Counted from the stretch's first letter, positions 1 to 10,457 are shown. The stretch: 32,394 nt of DNA from Moniliella sp. 'wahieum' (GCA_003971905.1 RSEE01000223.1:1-32394), one strand, 5' to 3'. Translations and numbers: made by a program. Notes: generated from the letters alone by a model not told the origin.

Positions 1-617
1 AAGCTCATCCCAATGCAGGCCACCACGCCTTGGCAGATTTGGCCTCTGGGTGGGGAGCTGGGTCCAGGTTGCTGACCATCTCTCAGAACGTGGACGATCT
101 GTGTGAACGCGCCAACCACCCTCGGGCCTCCCTGCTGAAGCTGCATGGCGATATTATGACCGTTCGCTGCACCTCTCTTCATTGTGATTACGAAAAGCAA
201 GACTTGACCCACCCCTTGACCCCTGCGTTGGGACGAGTACCACCACTCAGCGAGCAGTCGGCGGGCGAGCCCGATCAGCCCACGATTCCAGTCTGCGACC
301 TGCCTCGTTGCCCCAAATGTGCTTCTCTTCTGCGTCCAGGGGTTGTGTGGTTCGGAGAGCAGCTGCCCCACGACGCACTTGAGCAGACCGAACGCTTCTT
401 TGAAAAGGGTGTGGACCTGCTACTAGCCATTGGTATGTCAGCTTCAGTATATCCGGCCGCTGGTTTTATCGATCAAGTTGAGGAGGCCGGGGGGCGGGTG
501 GCTGTTTTCAACCCCGACCCATCGGCGGGGCGTGACTCCCATTTTGATGGATGGCACTTCCAAGGGGATGCTACTGATTGGCTTCCCCGCGTTCTAGCTC
601 CTTTCTTAAAGCAATAA
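1..617 (+). CDS. SIRT5-type sirtuin, C-terminal part (residues 76-280), stop at 615-617
   Basis: Continuation of the sirtuin that begins at 32169. The frame is open from base 3, with bases 1-2 completing codon 76. Numbering the joined protein: the NAD/substrate motif SQNVDDL is at about 103-109, the catalytic His is H124 in LHGD, and zinc ligands are C132, C137, C179 and C182. The class III signature LRPGVVWFGE spans 186-195. The joined length of 280 aa is typical for SIRT5-like proteins. The last residues (PRVLAPFLKQ) match a normal family end. The frame has no stops or shifts, so the gene looks functional. Known family role: removal of acyl groups from metabolic enzymes, giving nicotinamide and O-acyl-ADP-ribose. 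The exact acyl specificity is inference. Confidence 0.93.
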   Translation, partial: AHPNAGHHALADLASGWGAGSRLLTISQNVDDLCERANHPRASLLKLHGDIMTVRCTSLHCDYEKQDLTHPLTPALGRVPPLSEQSAGEPDQPTIPVCDLPRCPKCASLLRPGVVWFGEQLPHDALEQTERFFEKGVDLLLAIGMSASVYPAAGFIDQVEEAGGRVAVFNPDPSAGRDSHFDGWHFQGDATDWLPRVLAPFLKQ

Positions 618-1081
618 GAAAGATACAAGAATCTTGTGGAGGCGCAACAGATAAAATAGTAAAGCATGCCAATGGTACAGAAGGAGAGGCATATGTTTCT
701 TCTCGATGCGGTTCCTTTTACTTATGTTCCCCTTTCCTCCTCCCGCGCGGCATGTGTACCATCCTTTTCAGGTTGCCCTGGCCCTCCGGTTTTAACGTGT
801 TTTCGATAAAATCGACGTTCCCAATCCTAACACTGATGTGTGGCATCTAATACTTCTGCAACAGGGATCGGGCATTATGATGCTTCCTTTGCTGTCAAAT
901 TTCGGCTCTCTGGGGTGCACGAGCAATCAGCAGCAAGCGAACAATGTAGTAGCCAGCCAAGACCACGCCGGGTTGCATGCCGGAAGCTGCAAGGGTATCG
1001 GGTATGAGGCTCACGGGAAAAAACAATCAAAGGTCGCAGTCGCTGATGGCAGTTTGGAGGGAGATCCTGATAGGGAAGTCG
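618..1081. other. intergenic, no supported gene
   Basis: Region between the sirtuin stop and the predicted 3' end of the PH-domain gene on the opposite strand. Only short open frames without recognisable motifs are present. The two genes converge here, so it should hold both 3' ends. I see no repeat or RNA gene. Confidence 0.5.
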
Positions 1082-2867
1082 TCAGTCTCGGTCAAACACG
1101 CGAAGTGTAAAAGGCGTAGGATACGCACAACCAGCCATGAAGGTCAGTCTCTGTTCTGGAAAGGAGCAAATACGAATTGGCTGACGTGAAAAGCGACAAT
1201 ACCGCAGGAACCTAACCAAGACAGGGGGTCAGTCTCCGTGTGCAAGGGGTGGTCCAAAGGAAAGGAAACGTACTTGACACACAACCGGCCAAGCTCGCTA
1301 CTGATCTCGACCGTCGAGTTGGCGTCAATGCGCACAGCGCCTTCCAACACTCGGCGGCGCGGGTTCGCCTCATTAAAGAAGAGTAAGTGCGGCCCGAACA
1401 GAACGGTCCATAGACGGGGCCAGGGATCGATCTCAGGACGAGATGCATTGGTGGGACGACGGGGAGGGTGCCCGTTCGCTGCTCGGACTGGATCCGTGCA
1501 AATGCGCAGCCAGCCGCTTCGTCTGTTTGCCCCAGCCGAGGTGGACATCCGCGCCCCCGCCACAGCGGAGGCAAGGAAGGTGTTGACTGGGCCGACCAAG
1601 ATCGTCGTCTGTAGTGTCGGCTCCTTCTGTCCAATCTTCGAGGCAGGCGCGCCGTTCTCACCAAGGGGCACGGAGTGGGGAGTCCGTTGAGGTTGATAAT
1701 TGAACTGCACCAATGTTAGCTAGGTTTCGGCATAGCGAGCACAACTTACTTTGCCCATCCGGTCATACTCGGTGGCGCGACAAGCACTTTGCCACAAGGC
1801 CACAACCCGCTCTATCGACATGGGTTGAGATCGAGGTGGGTTTACGGGAGAGAGTCGTGGGTCGTCCGACGTTAAGGTATGGTCCGTTGAGCTCGGCGGC
1901 GTATCTTGCCCCACGAAGCTCGGCACCAGAGTCGGCCGATATCGGTGCAGTAGATGTCGGGCGAGAGCTTTCGGATTGCCATGGATCAGGAGCGGCCCAA
2001 GGGTCATTCGTATCCAGGTCATCAATTTGACCGGGGCCAGTTGACATGGTGGTCGAGTTGGCCCACACCTCCAACGGAGAGGGTTCGGCTGGGGTGAAGG
2101 CCGAAGGTTGTCTTGCCATTTTGCAACTCGGGAGATGTAGCAGTCCCAGGAGAAGAAGGGGGGGCGGCTGCAGGGAAGGTACGAGCATCTAAGAGAACAC
2201 GGGTGGCCTCCACGTCCGCACGGAGGATTTGCTTGCGCGTACTGTCCGAGTACGCACCAAGGAGAGAAAGGCTTCGTGGCCGCCACACGCGGACCGGCCC
2301 TGGCGACGATCCAGCCACCTCCGAGATGATCGGTAAGGAAACAGTATTTTTTGCAGAAGTGGAGGCCGGGCTGTCGACGAACTGATCCGATGCCTGCACC
2401 AGTTGGACGTCAAACAGTTCCGTCACAGTTGTGACGGGTTCAGGGGCTTGTCCGACCCGACGGGGCACCGGCGCGTGGCGGGCCCTGCGGAGGCGCCGAG
2501 GGCGGAGCACTGGCGCGCGGCGGGCCCTGTGGAGGAGCCGAGGGCGGAGCACCGGTCCGCACGGGCGGGGGCGCTGCGTTCGAGAGCGGCGGGTACTGGC
2601 GATGGCGCGGAGGGTGCGACATGGTATCTTCAGCCCAACCTCGGGGCAGAAGGCAGAGGTGGAGGTGGAGGTGGAGGGGAGGTGGAGGTTCAGATGGATG
2701 CTGCGGGCCGTGGGGGCGGGGGGTGACATGGAGCGATGCATGATGCTCGCAATGGCCCCAGAGCAGCCCCAGTGCCGACACTGGCCCCGCGCCTTCACGC
2801 TGGTGAGCGACGAAGCAACGGGACGGGTGACCCCCACACTGCCCTTGTCCGTGTCTACGTCATGCAC
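1082..2867 (-). pseudogene. proline-rich PH-domain protein gene, reading frame broken
   Basis: Reads leftward. A pleckstrin-homology domain is recognisable at about 1270-1560: GWLRI, then WPRLWTVLFGPHLLFFNE, then an acidic-basic strand pattern. PH domains bind phosphoinositides or proteins at membranes. Upstream lie Ser/Thr/Pro-rich disordered segments, including a tandem APPSAPPQGPPRA-type repeat at about 2480-2560. Two good introns are visible: 1705-1749 (GTAAGT...GCAG, 45 bp) and 1212-1273 (GTACGT...TTAG, 62 bp), the latter leading to a stop at 1082-1084. The plausible protein changes frame near 2440, near 2030 and near 1900 with no splice sites to explain it, so the gene is either decayed or the sequence has length errors there. 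The start codon and full exon set are uncertain, and I cannot name the protein. Confidence 0.45.
2656..2692. repeat. GGAGGT/GAGGTG hexanucleotide microsatellite
   Basis: An imperfect GAGGTG run lies inside the Pro/Ser-rich part of the broken PH-domain gene. Read on the minus strand it gives a low-complexity His/Leu/Pro stretch. Confidence 0.7.
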
Positions 2868-2889
2868 GGGCTACGTGGAGGGAGAATAG

Positions 2890-3518
2890 GGTTGCACTGA
2901 TTGGTGTGTCGGATGCTCAGCGGGTCTGACGCGTGACGCGACACCCAACACGCAACACGATTGCCACTCACTGAGCGGGCGTCCCGCACCAACGTAACCC
3001 GTTTGGGACGAAGGGCACGCCTCCAGCGTTCATTTCAGTTGGACACGTGGCCTCCGCCTGCCACCGCCTCCCGCTGTACATTTCAATTCCTGCGCCAGTG
3101 TTCCGCCTCCAAGCTCCAAGTCCGCCACGCCTGTAAGGGGTTCTTGTGGCCCGGAAATAAGGGCGGCGGCGGAGGCTCGGGCGACCTCGGCATGGGGGTT
3201 TAGCCAGTCGGCCAGCCTCGGCGGGGCTGCATCGGCACTGGCCCTCTGTGGGGGTTCGGCGGCCAGTGTCCCTTTTGTCCGCAGTGCTGTAGTGCCAGTA
3301 ATGTGGTGAGGAGTGGTGAGATCTGAGAAGTGGTGATTGACTACACTGACATTGGAAAGTTAGAGAAAACTTGAAGCTGCAGTTCATCTCGGCCTTTGCG
3401 ACCCAGTGATCGAAGAGCGCAGATTGCCTTACGTCCGCCCCCCGATAGCATATTAACACACGAGTTGGGCGAAAGGATTCGGGCCAAGCAACCCGCTGCC
3501 TTTTTCCTTTGCGCCATC
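2890..3518. other. intergenic between divergent PH-domain and oxidoreductase genes
   Basis: The two flanking genes point away from each other, so promoters for both are expected here. The stretch just before the ATG at 3519 is pyrimidine-rich, as in fungal 5' leaders. I see no repeat family or RNA gene. Confidence 0.4.
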
Positions 3519-4601
3519 ATGTCCACTACTCTTCCCTCCACCGCTACTGCGTGGCGTGTGCATAAGGCGGGCTTGCCGCCTGTGACGATGCAAAAAGAAG
3601 AGGTGCCGCTCCCCAAGCCGGGCAAGGGCCAGATCCTAGTCGAGGTCCGCGCCAGCTCGATCAACCCAGTCGACTGGAAGCTTACTGCTGTCGCGCCAGC
3701 TTTCTTGCAAACCTGGCCCCGTACGCTGGGTAGCGACTTTGCTGGCATTGTTGCCGATCACGGCCCCCCTGAGTGAAGAGCAGAAGAAGACCTTGCCTAT
3801 TGGCGCTCGCGTGTGCGGGCTCAATGATGCGGGTGACGTGGCATTTACGAAGCTGCCAGGCACGATTGCGACCTATACATGCTCCAATGCAACCTGCGTT
3901 GCGCCCCTACCGGAGCGCCTATCCTTTTCCCAGGGTGCCGCGCTCCCTCTTACCTCGCTTACTGCCCTCAAGCTCTCGTCTTACGTCAAGGCCGGCGACC
4001 GCGTCCTGGTCCTGGGCGGTAGCACCAGTGTCGGCCTCATCCTCATTCAGATCCTCCGCTTCCTTGGGGCCAAGTCATCATCACTGCCAGCGCTTCGGGG
4101 GAAAAAATTAAGGTGGTCAAGTCGCTGGGCGCAGACGAAGTGCTGGATTATCGTGCGGTTTCGCTCCCCACTGAGCTGGCCCAGTCCCATGCCACCAACA
4201 GCACCGAAGCTTTCGACGTTGTGCTTGATTGCGTTGGAGACTTAAGCATTTTATACGCGTCGGACAAGTTCCTCAAAAAGGACGGGGTCTATTGTAACAT
4301 CGGGGCAACGGACCTGCTGCCAGGCCAGAGTCTCGGAGCAGTGTTAAAGTTCTTGTGGAGTCGGGCGCGCCTGGTGCTACTACTGCCTCGATTTTTGTCG
4401 GGTGTGCCAAGGACATACAAGGAAGAGATGATTGACAAACTCCAGATGCCGGTCCTGGGCGCCAAGTACATCACTGCTGACGCCGCTACGTCGATCAAGC
4501 CCGTAATTGATTCGGAGTTTGCGTTTGACGAGGCCAAGGACGCATACCAGCGTCTCCTGACCAACCGTGCCTTGGGAAAAATCGTGATCAACGCGCCCTA
4601 G
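3519..4601 (+). pseudogene. medium-chain dehydrogenase/reductase (zinc-type alcohol dehydrogenase-like / quinone oxidoreductase), two frame breaks
   Basis: NAD(P)H-dependent oxidoreductase of the MDR superfamily, substrate unknown. The ATG at 3519 (MSTTLPSTATAW) follows a pyrimidine-rich leader. The GroES-like part contains SSINPVDWKL and LGSDFAGIV. The Rossmann part contains GDRVLVLGGSTSVGL (about 3992-4036) followed by a frame that reads QVIITASGEKIKVVKSLGAD only after a shift. The C-terminus ends with LGKIVINAP at 4601. Frame break 1 is at the C6 run 3764-3769, where one base too many leads to a stop six bases later. Break 2 is at 4070-4071, where one C is missing. With those two bases corrected the protein would be about 360 aa, normal for the family. 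The catalytic zinc ligands of true alcohol dehydrogenases are not evident, which fits the quinone-oxidoreductase-like branch. The breaks are either recent decay or sequencing length errors. Confidence 0.85.
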
Positions 4602-6061
4602 CGTGTCAAGTATGACCGGGGCGTGTATACGTGAATGGAATATTGTGCTGTGCGGCCGATGATCCCTAATCGATAATCGTTGATCATTACAAGATGTGGT
4701 TTTACAAGAAGAAAATCAACATGGGTGGCCAGGCCCAAGGCTTCGCCTGTTGGGTTCTCAAATTCGGTAGAAGCGCGCACTTGATGCAGTTACTATATAC
4801 GACACAGTTTGCCCCCACTTTGCGTGTTGACAATGATGTGCACACGGGGATAGGGATAAGCGTTACAATTGATAAGGTAGGTCTTCCCAAGAGGCCCCCG
4901 TACTCAATCTGTACTACTCAGTGCCAGTGTAATAATTTACGAGGAAGTGCTATCGGATGATATTCTTAGTGCCTTGGCAGCCTTCGCTTGCTTCTGTTGG
5001 GGGGGTAGTGCTAGGCTTCCCCTGCACCCACCCTCAGTGGATCGGTGACGCTCTCGCTTAGCCGGTCGAAAGAGTTCCGCTCGCAGGCCGCACACGCCCT
5101 GCTCGCTCCATCTCCCTTCTCGCCCAAACCCGAAACTACCGTGAATCGTCCTTCACCTAAGGGATTGTACCCCATCAACCTGGGTGAGAGCCCCCTGGCA
5201 GGGCCCAGGGTCGTCGTATCACGTTACATGGGTCGAGCCCACCACCTCTGGTCCACCGATTATCCTTGCTCCAACCCTTCCCTTGTTCCACCGATCACCT
5301 TTTCCACCCCCTCCCCCCTCTTTTTGTTCCACAGGCCCAATTGCTCTCCACATCTCCGCCTTGTTCCACCACTCCGCCTGTTGTGCTATCGCGGGTACTC
5401 TTTGCATCACTGCTCCCCTTTGAGCCAGTAGTGAAGTCCCCATAGGATGGCAGGCATGAAATAACACACCCATCCACCCTATCGAGCTTAAACGCTGTAG
5501 ATCATTGGAGGATGATCCGAACCGAGAGCTAGGGGCAGGGCAGAGACGCGTCGGGTGGTCATCCGTCTTGCAAAATACGCATTGTGGGCAGTCGGCAGCC
5601 TTTTGTGACCAGGGCGAGGGCATGACGGTATAACTCTCGGTGTGGATTGGAGGGGCACTGTGCGCGAGTGTGGTCGTTGATGCGACAATGTGGGGGCACC
5701 GCCAGTGAGCACGGATAGGGGGCATTTTAAGGTAGTGGAGGGACGCGTCGACGCGACTCTGTCATATGCCCGATCGTTGGCGTAGCCAGCCCCACCCACC
5801 TCACGTGCAGGTCGGCGGGCAAAAGGGTTGGCATTTTCTTTTGCACCCTCCGATATAGAAATACGAATATCATCGAATAGCACTTCCTCGTTATTCATTG
5901 CTCTCATATGTTGTCACGTGGAGATACCACTTTTTCATTTCTCCGCGCTACCTCCACTAGCTCCACTTCTCCCAATTGAGTTAACATGCATGACATGCAT
6001 AACACGGGCAAGCAGGACGCGGCGGGTGTATTAGCTGGTTATACGCGCAGCACAAAGGCGC
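4602..6061. other. gene-poor stretch with pyrimidine-rich TTGTTCCACC repeats
   Basis: No convincing gene apart from the weak zinc-knuckle frame annotated separately. Between 5250 and 5390 a pyrimidine-rich segment repeats TTGTTCCAC-like motifs about four times, at roughly 40-bp spacing. Two canonical CACGTG E-boxes lie nearby (about 5802 and 5915), without a gene I can link to them. Confidence 0.4.
5219..5725 (-). CDS. uncertain open frame with one CCHC zinc-knuckle motif
   Basis: A 168-codon frame on the minus strand. At 5540-5581 it encodes CVFCKTDDHPTRLC, an exact C-x2-C-x4-H-x4-C zinc knuckle as found in retroelement Gag proteins and some RNA-binding proteins. Nothing else in the frame is recognisable. 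Its C-terminal half comes from the pyrimidine-rich low-complexity DNA and reads as Gly/Trp/Lys repeats. It could be a fragment of a Gag-like or zinc-knuckle gene, or a chance match. No reverse transcriptase, integrase or LTR is visible nearby. Confidence 0.25.
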   Translation of the reverse strand: MPPIRAHWRCPHIVASTTTLAHSAPPIHTESYTVMPSPWSQKAADCPQCVFCKTDDHPTRLCPAPSSRFGSSSNDLQRLSSIGWMGVLFHACHPMGTSLLAQRGAVMQRVPAIAQQAEWWNKAEMWRAIGPVEQKEGGGGGKGDRWNKGRVGARIIGGPEVVGSTHVT

Positions 6062-6085
6062 CCAGAGCGTTTCTTTTTGTCCCAG
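6062..6085 (+). repeat. repeat family A, short variant end
   Basis: This 24-bp piece reads GAGCGTTTCTTTTTGTCCCAGCC and matches the variant end of family A seen at 21901-21942. It lies immediately in front of the oppositely oriented copy at 6101. Confidence 0.5.
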
Positions 6086-6100
6086 CCGTACTTCTTGAAT

Positions 6101-6333
6101 TCATATCATTGACAGAGCTTAAGGCTGGGACAGGGGGAACGCTACGTCTAAACCGAACCGTTCATCTTGCGGGGGTTACTTGGAAGCGCCACTAAGGTCA
6201 AGGAACCAGGGGATCGCCAGGATATCAGGACCCTCCGGCTCTCGCCATCCGGTCCCGTACCCTAGGAAGCGCGTGTGGACACGGAGGAACGTGGTTGACA
6301 TCCGAGCGAGGAACCATTTCCACTGAGACTTAG
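6101..6333 (-). repeat. interspersed repeat family A, longest uninterrupted copy
   Basis: Starts ATTCATATCATTGACAGAG, then CTTAAGGCTGGGACAGGGGG, and runs to about 6333. Its reverse complement aligns base for base, with scattered mismatches, to 20652-20935, and its first 70 bp align to 10442-10517, 20071-20130, 21154-21210 and 25856-25945. It has no coding capacity, so it is probably a non-autonomous or decayed transposable element. Element class is unknown because only one end is consistently present. Confidence 0.8.
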
Positions 6334-6586
6334 TAGCCAACTCCTTCCAATGCGCAAACAACTTGCCCGCCGTCTTGGTGCCGTAGTATCCTCGCGTACT
6401 TCTGTAAATATTTAAATGAATGCGAAACGCAACATTAGGGTTTCTTTTGAACCGTGCCGCGCGTCTACACCATCGATCATCGATCGACTCCGTCTCGTCC
6501 ACCTCTTAGATACAGGATGAATATTGCCGTGTGCCACAAGAGCCACAGCAGGCCACAGCCTGTGGAGTGGTACGTTCATTCCAGCT

Positions 6587-6626
6587 TGAAGCTTGAAGCT
6601 TGAAGCTTTTATTGAACGTTGAAGAC
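6587..6626. repeat. heptad tract (TGAAGCT)n then TGAACGT
   Basis: TGA occurs at 6587, 6594 and 6601 and again at 6613 and 6620. Units are TGAAGCT three times, then TGAACGT. On the other strand each unit is TCA plus a palindromic tetramer (AGCT, ACGT). Confidence 0.85.
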
Positions 6627-6916
6627 GTTAAAGAGCTTAAAAAGCTTTTGAAGATCTAATTCGGCGCCACCTTGAGTACTCAACTGCTGAGTCTGAGTGC
6701 ATCAGATCTCACTGAGATTTCAGAGGCAGTGATGCGTGATGGTTGTGGATATTGTGAATCATTCTCTCTCGCTTTCTCATTAAAATTTCGAATCCTCAAA
6801 AATAAGTGCAGCACACAGTATACATACGTGGACTCTTCGACTCAGACAGAGTACTCAGTACTCGGACTGTGGCAAGCACAGTGCCCCTGCGTAAGCGCCA
6901 CTTGTGGCGCCTGGGG

Positions 6917-6958
6917 TCATCGGTCACCGGTCACTTATCGATTATCGATTATCGATGA
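6917..6958. repeat. heptad tract, six units in exact 7-base phase
   Basis: Units start at 6917, 6924, 6931, 6938, 6945 and 6952: TCATCGG, TCACCGG, TCACTTA, TCGATTA twice, TCGATGA. The sequence changes between units but the 7-base spacing does not. Confidence 0.85.
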
Positions 6959-7192
6959 TCTCGATGATCGATGATCTCTGAGCGCGAGCCTCACAGGCCT
7001 CAGGTCCTCAGATTGGGTGTCGGCCACTTTTGTGAAGATTGTGCCTCCAGCCCCCTCCGGCCTTAGGCCTAAGGGCCTCAGGAATAACTCGGTACACAAA
7101 TGCTCTCCGGTACTCACGATATGTACTTTCGTCACTTTCAGGGTTTGGCATGGTTTGGGGGTTTAACGTTTAAGCTTCATTAAGCGCTCAAG

Positions 7193-7203
7193 TGTATATA
7201 AAG
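7193..7203 (+). promoter_or_regulatory. TATA box of the membrane-protein gene
   Basis: TGTATATAAAGG lies about 100 bp before the ATG at 7302 and is followed by a pyrimidine-rich leader, a normal fungal core promoter layout. Confidence 0.5.
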
Positions 7204-7301
7204 GTCGAGGTAACGTTCGCGCGTTCATGCTGGCATTTTCTCATTTTCTCTACCTCTCCCCCCACATCACGACCAACACTATCGCCATCACCTTTGCGCA
7301 T

Positions 7302-8570
7302 ATGGCTGACAACCCACCTACCCATATGATGCAGCATGCTGCGCCCGGAGTGAGGGTGCATTTGCCCCCATCTGTTCCAACTTCGCTATTGGAACAGGAC
7401 TTGGTGCGGGGTATGTACCTAGGTGCTGCTCTTGCTTTTCTGCTGTGGGAGTACGCCATTACCCCTTCTCCATTTCTCATCCTATCCTCCTTCATTTTTA
7501 CGCCTGCACCTCTGCTGACACATAACCTCCTCTGGAAGCATACTTATCACATTTCCAGCTGAGATCCGCATGCACAGGAAGCGGGGTTTCAAATGGCTTG
7601 TCACTCCAGCTTTTCTTATCGCGCGCTACACAAGCCCAATTTGTATCGGACTCTACATTCATGCCCTTCGGAAACCTTCTTGGACAACCCAAGAGTGTTA
7701 CCACGTGGGCGTGCGTCCGTCTTTCTTGGCAGCATTATTACCTCCTCCGCCTCCTTCATTTTTTCCGTACGAACTTGGGCCATGTGGCACTGCAATCGCT
7801 ATATCATGATAGTCGTTGCGCTCCTTTGGTTGGCCCAATTTATGATCAATATTATCCTCAACAACTGGTTTCGCCCGTATGCGCTTAACCTGGTGTGTGT
7901 GTCTACGCGATGCCAGGACACGAAATTCCGTGGGCATACTTTATCTGCAACATTGTCTTCGACACACTCATCACTTCGCTTGCCTTTGCCTCTTTCTTGT
8001 TTGACGCACACGGGCGGCGGGTTAATATTACCAGGCAAACTGTGTTGACCAAGGTCGTGCAGCAACGTCTTATGTCTGACGGTTTGATCTACTTTTTCTG
8101 TGCCCTCTCCATCAACTTGCTCAACGCGCTCTTTTTCAGCAAGCGCTGGACTTTTTCCAACATTAATGGGTCCATCGCCAATGCTTTTACTGCCATTTGT
8201 GCATATCGTCTCGTGCTGCTGAAGCTGGGTGGTGGCCTGGACTTGAAAGGTATTGCGGGATACCCCTCCCTCTCAAGCGGTAGTGGGAAACAAGAAGGCA
8301 CAGCAACGATCCAAATATACTATCACCCAAGCCGTGGTTGATCAAGTCGAGATGGAGAACACATCTGCAATCAAAGAGTGTGAGCGCAGCTCCATAACCC
8401 ATTTTTCGACCCTCCCCTCCCCTCCCAACCGTGTGGGCAACGTCCCCTTCACGGTCGAGACACAGGTGATGCAGATGCACGATCCTTCATCCGTGACCCT
8501 AACCCCGCTCCCCTCTCGTTCACTGCATCAGAGCAAAACAGCAGATGAAGAGGCGAGGGTGGGATTCTGA
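7302..8570 (+). pseudogene. multi-pass membrane protein of a basidiomycete 7-TM-like family, several frame breaks
   Basis: The ATG at 7302 gives MADNPPTHMM and leads into a hydrophobic helix (GMYLGAALAFLLWEY). Further membrane segments follow: WLVTPAFLIARYTSPICIGL, SASFIFSVRTWAMW, YIMIVVALLWLAQFMINIIL, YFICNIVFDTLITSLAFASF and LIYFFCALSINLLNALFF, ending with a hydrophilic tail to 8570. The layout resembles the DUF6533-type proteins abundant in Basidiomycota, whose function is unknown. The frame changes at about 7700-7712, in the GT dinucleotide run at 7893-7902, and between 8253 and 8341. An intron is likely near 7451-7573 (donor GTACGC), but the family pattern argues that some of this stretch should be coding, so that exon border is unsure. 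Splicing cannot explain all the shifts. Confidence 0.65.
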
Positions 8571-9400
8571 GTCCCCTTATTCTCTGTTCAGGATTGCTTC
8601 ATTTTCTTCATGGAGGGAAAGGCACTGGCATAGATTATTATTCTTTATCATCACCACGGACCATCAGATGCTCTTCAAATATTTGGTTGTCTCTCCCTCT
8701 TGTGTATGTGAAGGCAGCCCGTACATGATATATGATATATAGCCAGCTTGGCCAACCCACCAACCATCTGGAAAGTCATTATGTCCTTATAGCTCAAATG
8801 CTCAGCATTTGATCTCTGTCTCCTCACCGGCTTTTGTTCTTTCCAATGGCCAAACATCAATCATAGCTAATCGAAAATGCTGGTTACAAGGTTCGGGATA
8901 GATATGTGAGTACTACGTACAAAATTCAAGGTGGGCAAGGCCCACAAGATTGTGCGCAAGAAATTTCGATTAGCTATTGATTAGGCTCCCTTCATCTCAT
9001 TAATCATTGGATGTGAAAGAAATTGACCAGAGCTTTTGACGTACGGGATGGCACGGACTTCTGGTCAAGGTTCTTTAGGGCCCTCCTCAAGCTCCACAGG
9101 TCAATAGGTGTGTGGTCCGATGTTTCCTCGTTTTTCTGTGTGTTCCTTGTTTCGCAGCCTCTGGCCCGAAATAGGGGTTGGCTTCTTTTAACATCCCTGT
9201 GCAGAGGTGCCGTTGGGTGGCCTATACCAATACCCCGCACGTATAACGGCGCGCTGAAGCGTTTTGATGTCTTCCAAACATGTTAGGTCAGGATACTCTA
9301 ACCGCCGGATTCTCTCGACAATCCGTTAATCGGTAATGGATGGATGTGTTAATGGATAAACTCGATAACCCCAACACCTGTTTTGCGGCGAGAAACAATA
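8571..9400. other. intergenic, no supported gene
   Basis: No motif-bearing frame, repeat family or RNA gene could be recognised here. Confidence 0.4.
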
Positions 9401-9466
9401 TCCGTCAAAAATTCATCGAGCATCGAGCATCGACGCCATCGACCGCAGCGACTATGCATCGACGTA

Positions 9467-9548
9467 TCATGCATCATGCAGAAAAGCGTTCAATGCGTGT
9501 CAGCGCTCAGCCTGAGCGCTGCTCAGCATGAGCTCAGCGCTCCACGCT
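9467..9548. repeat. heptad tract TCATGCA x2 and TCAGCGC cluster
   Basis: TCATGCA units lie at 9467 and 9474, then TCAGCGC at 9500, followed by TCA at 9507 and further GCGCTCA/TGAGCGC pieces in both orientations. Confidence 0.75.
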
Positions 9549-9740
9549 CCACTGCATCAACGTCTAAACGTGTGCGTCTAACGTACCTAACCCTAAACCC
9601 TAAGCACAACAGCCAATTCTTTCACACACCTGTGCCTAGCAGTATGTACCTTCCTATGCACATGTATTTTGGATGTTGGCCCGAGATAGAAGGTAGATAT
9701 TTGCCATCGGGCGGATCTCAAACATTGTGGCGCCCGCTCG

Positions 9741-9797
9741 TCACGCGTCACGCGTCAGCGCGTCACACATCATGCATCATGCATCATTAATCATTCG
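9741..9797. repeat. heptad tract with mixed palindromic cores
   Basis: TCA occurs at 9741, 9748, 9755, 9763, 9770, 9777, 9784 and 9791, so all but one spacing is 7. The cores between them change along the tract: CGCG, CGCG, GCGCG, CACA, TGCA, TGCA, TTAA. Confidence 0.9.
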
Positions 9798-9993
9798 TCC
9801 CTTGGAGCTTCAAATCATATATTTTCCAGGGATATTTTCCGGGTATATAAAGAGCAAAAACGCCCGGACGGCAGGATGTGTGCGCAAGGCGTAATTGTGG
9901 CGTTACGCGGTACTAGAGAAGTTACTAGTTACTGTGCCCCGTCGAAACTCCGCCACCTGCTCCGCACCGCGCAGTTCGAAAGAGAGGTCGTTG

Positions 9994-10021
9994 TCACATG
10001 TCACGCGTCACGCGTCACGAG
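9994..10021. repeat. heptad tract TCACATG, TCACGCG x2, TCACGAG
   Basis: TCA occurs at 9994, 10001, 10008 and 10015, at exact 7-base spacing. It is followed at 10055-10095 by looser TGAGGCC-type units spaced 7-9 bases. Confidence 0.85.
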
Positions 10022-10280
10022 CGAAGACGGGGCCGTACGGCGAGCCTGACTGGCCGGTGAGGCCCTGAGGGGCCTGAGGGCCTGAGGCCTGACTGTCGGA
10101 GTACTGAGTATAATACGCGCTGCGCGCTCACTTTCCCACACGAGGATCAATCTGCGTCTCTTCACTTCCTGTCTTTGTCAATGCATTAGCGTTTCCACCT
10201 TCATCAATCCACACAGTATAGGCAACCCCTCACTTCTATAGTATAGCTGTCTCCTCTGGTCTTTGTCTTCTTTTGTCATC

Positions 10281-10457
10281 ATGTCACCTCAGCTTTACCG
10301 GTCATGCAAGGGCCAATGGCGCCAGGGGCGTTTGATGGACTGTGGGAATGGTTGTGAATTAAACATGGGGAACTCAGGGACGAAGAAGGACAGAAATGTG
10401 CGTTCTTCGGAACTATATACTATGGATACGCCGATATTATACCCCCCCGCAAGATGA
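10281..10457 (+). other. possible 5' end of a gene cut off by a family A repeat
   Basis: A pyrimidine-rich leader (10150-10280) ends in CATCATGTCACC at 10281, which looks like a typical fungal start. The frame gives only 58 residues with no known motif and runs into repeat family A at 10442. It could be a gene remnant truncated by the repeat or simply chance. Confidence 0.2.

Noticed and set aside
2403..2889. Long plus-strand frames opposite the PH-domain gene
   Set aside because: They are Gly/Arg-rich mirror frames of the proline-rich minus-strand coding sequence.
3519..4601. Programmed ribosomal frameshifting in the oxidoreductase
   Set aside because: There are two shifts in opposite directions, no slippery heptamer with a downstream structure, and the same kind of break in several unrelated genes.
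9585..9604. Telomere-like CCTAACCCTAAACCCTAAG
   Set aside because: Only two to three degenerate units inside ordinary sequence; not a telomere array. A similar lone CCCTAGGGTTAG near 26610 was treated the same way.
9741..10021. CRISPR-like array
   Set aside because: The period is 7 bases with no spacers, and this is a eukaryotic sequence; it is the heptad repeat.
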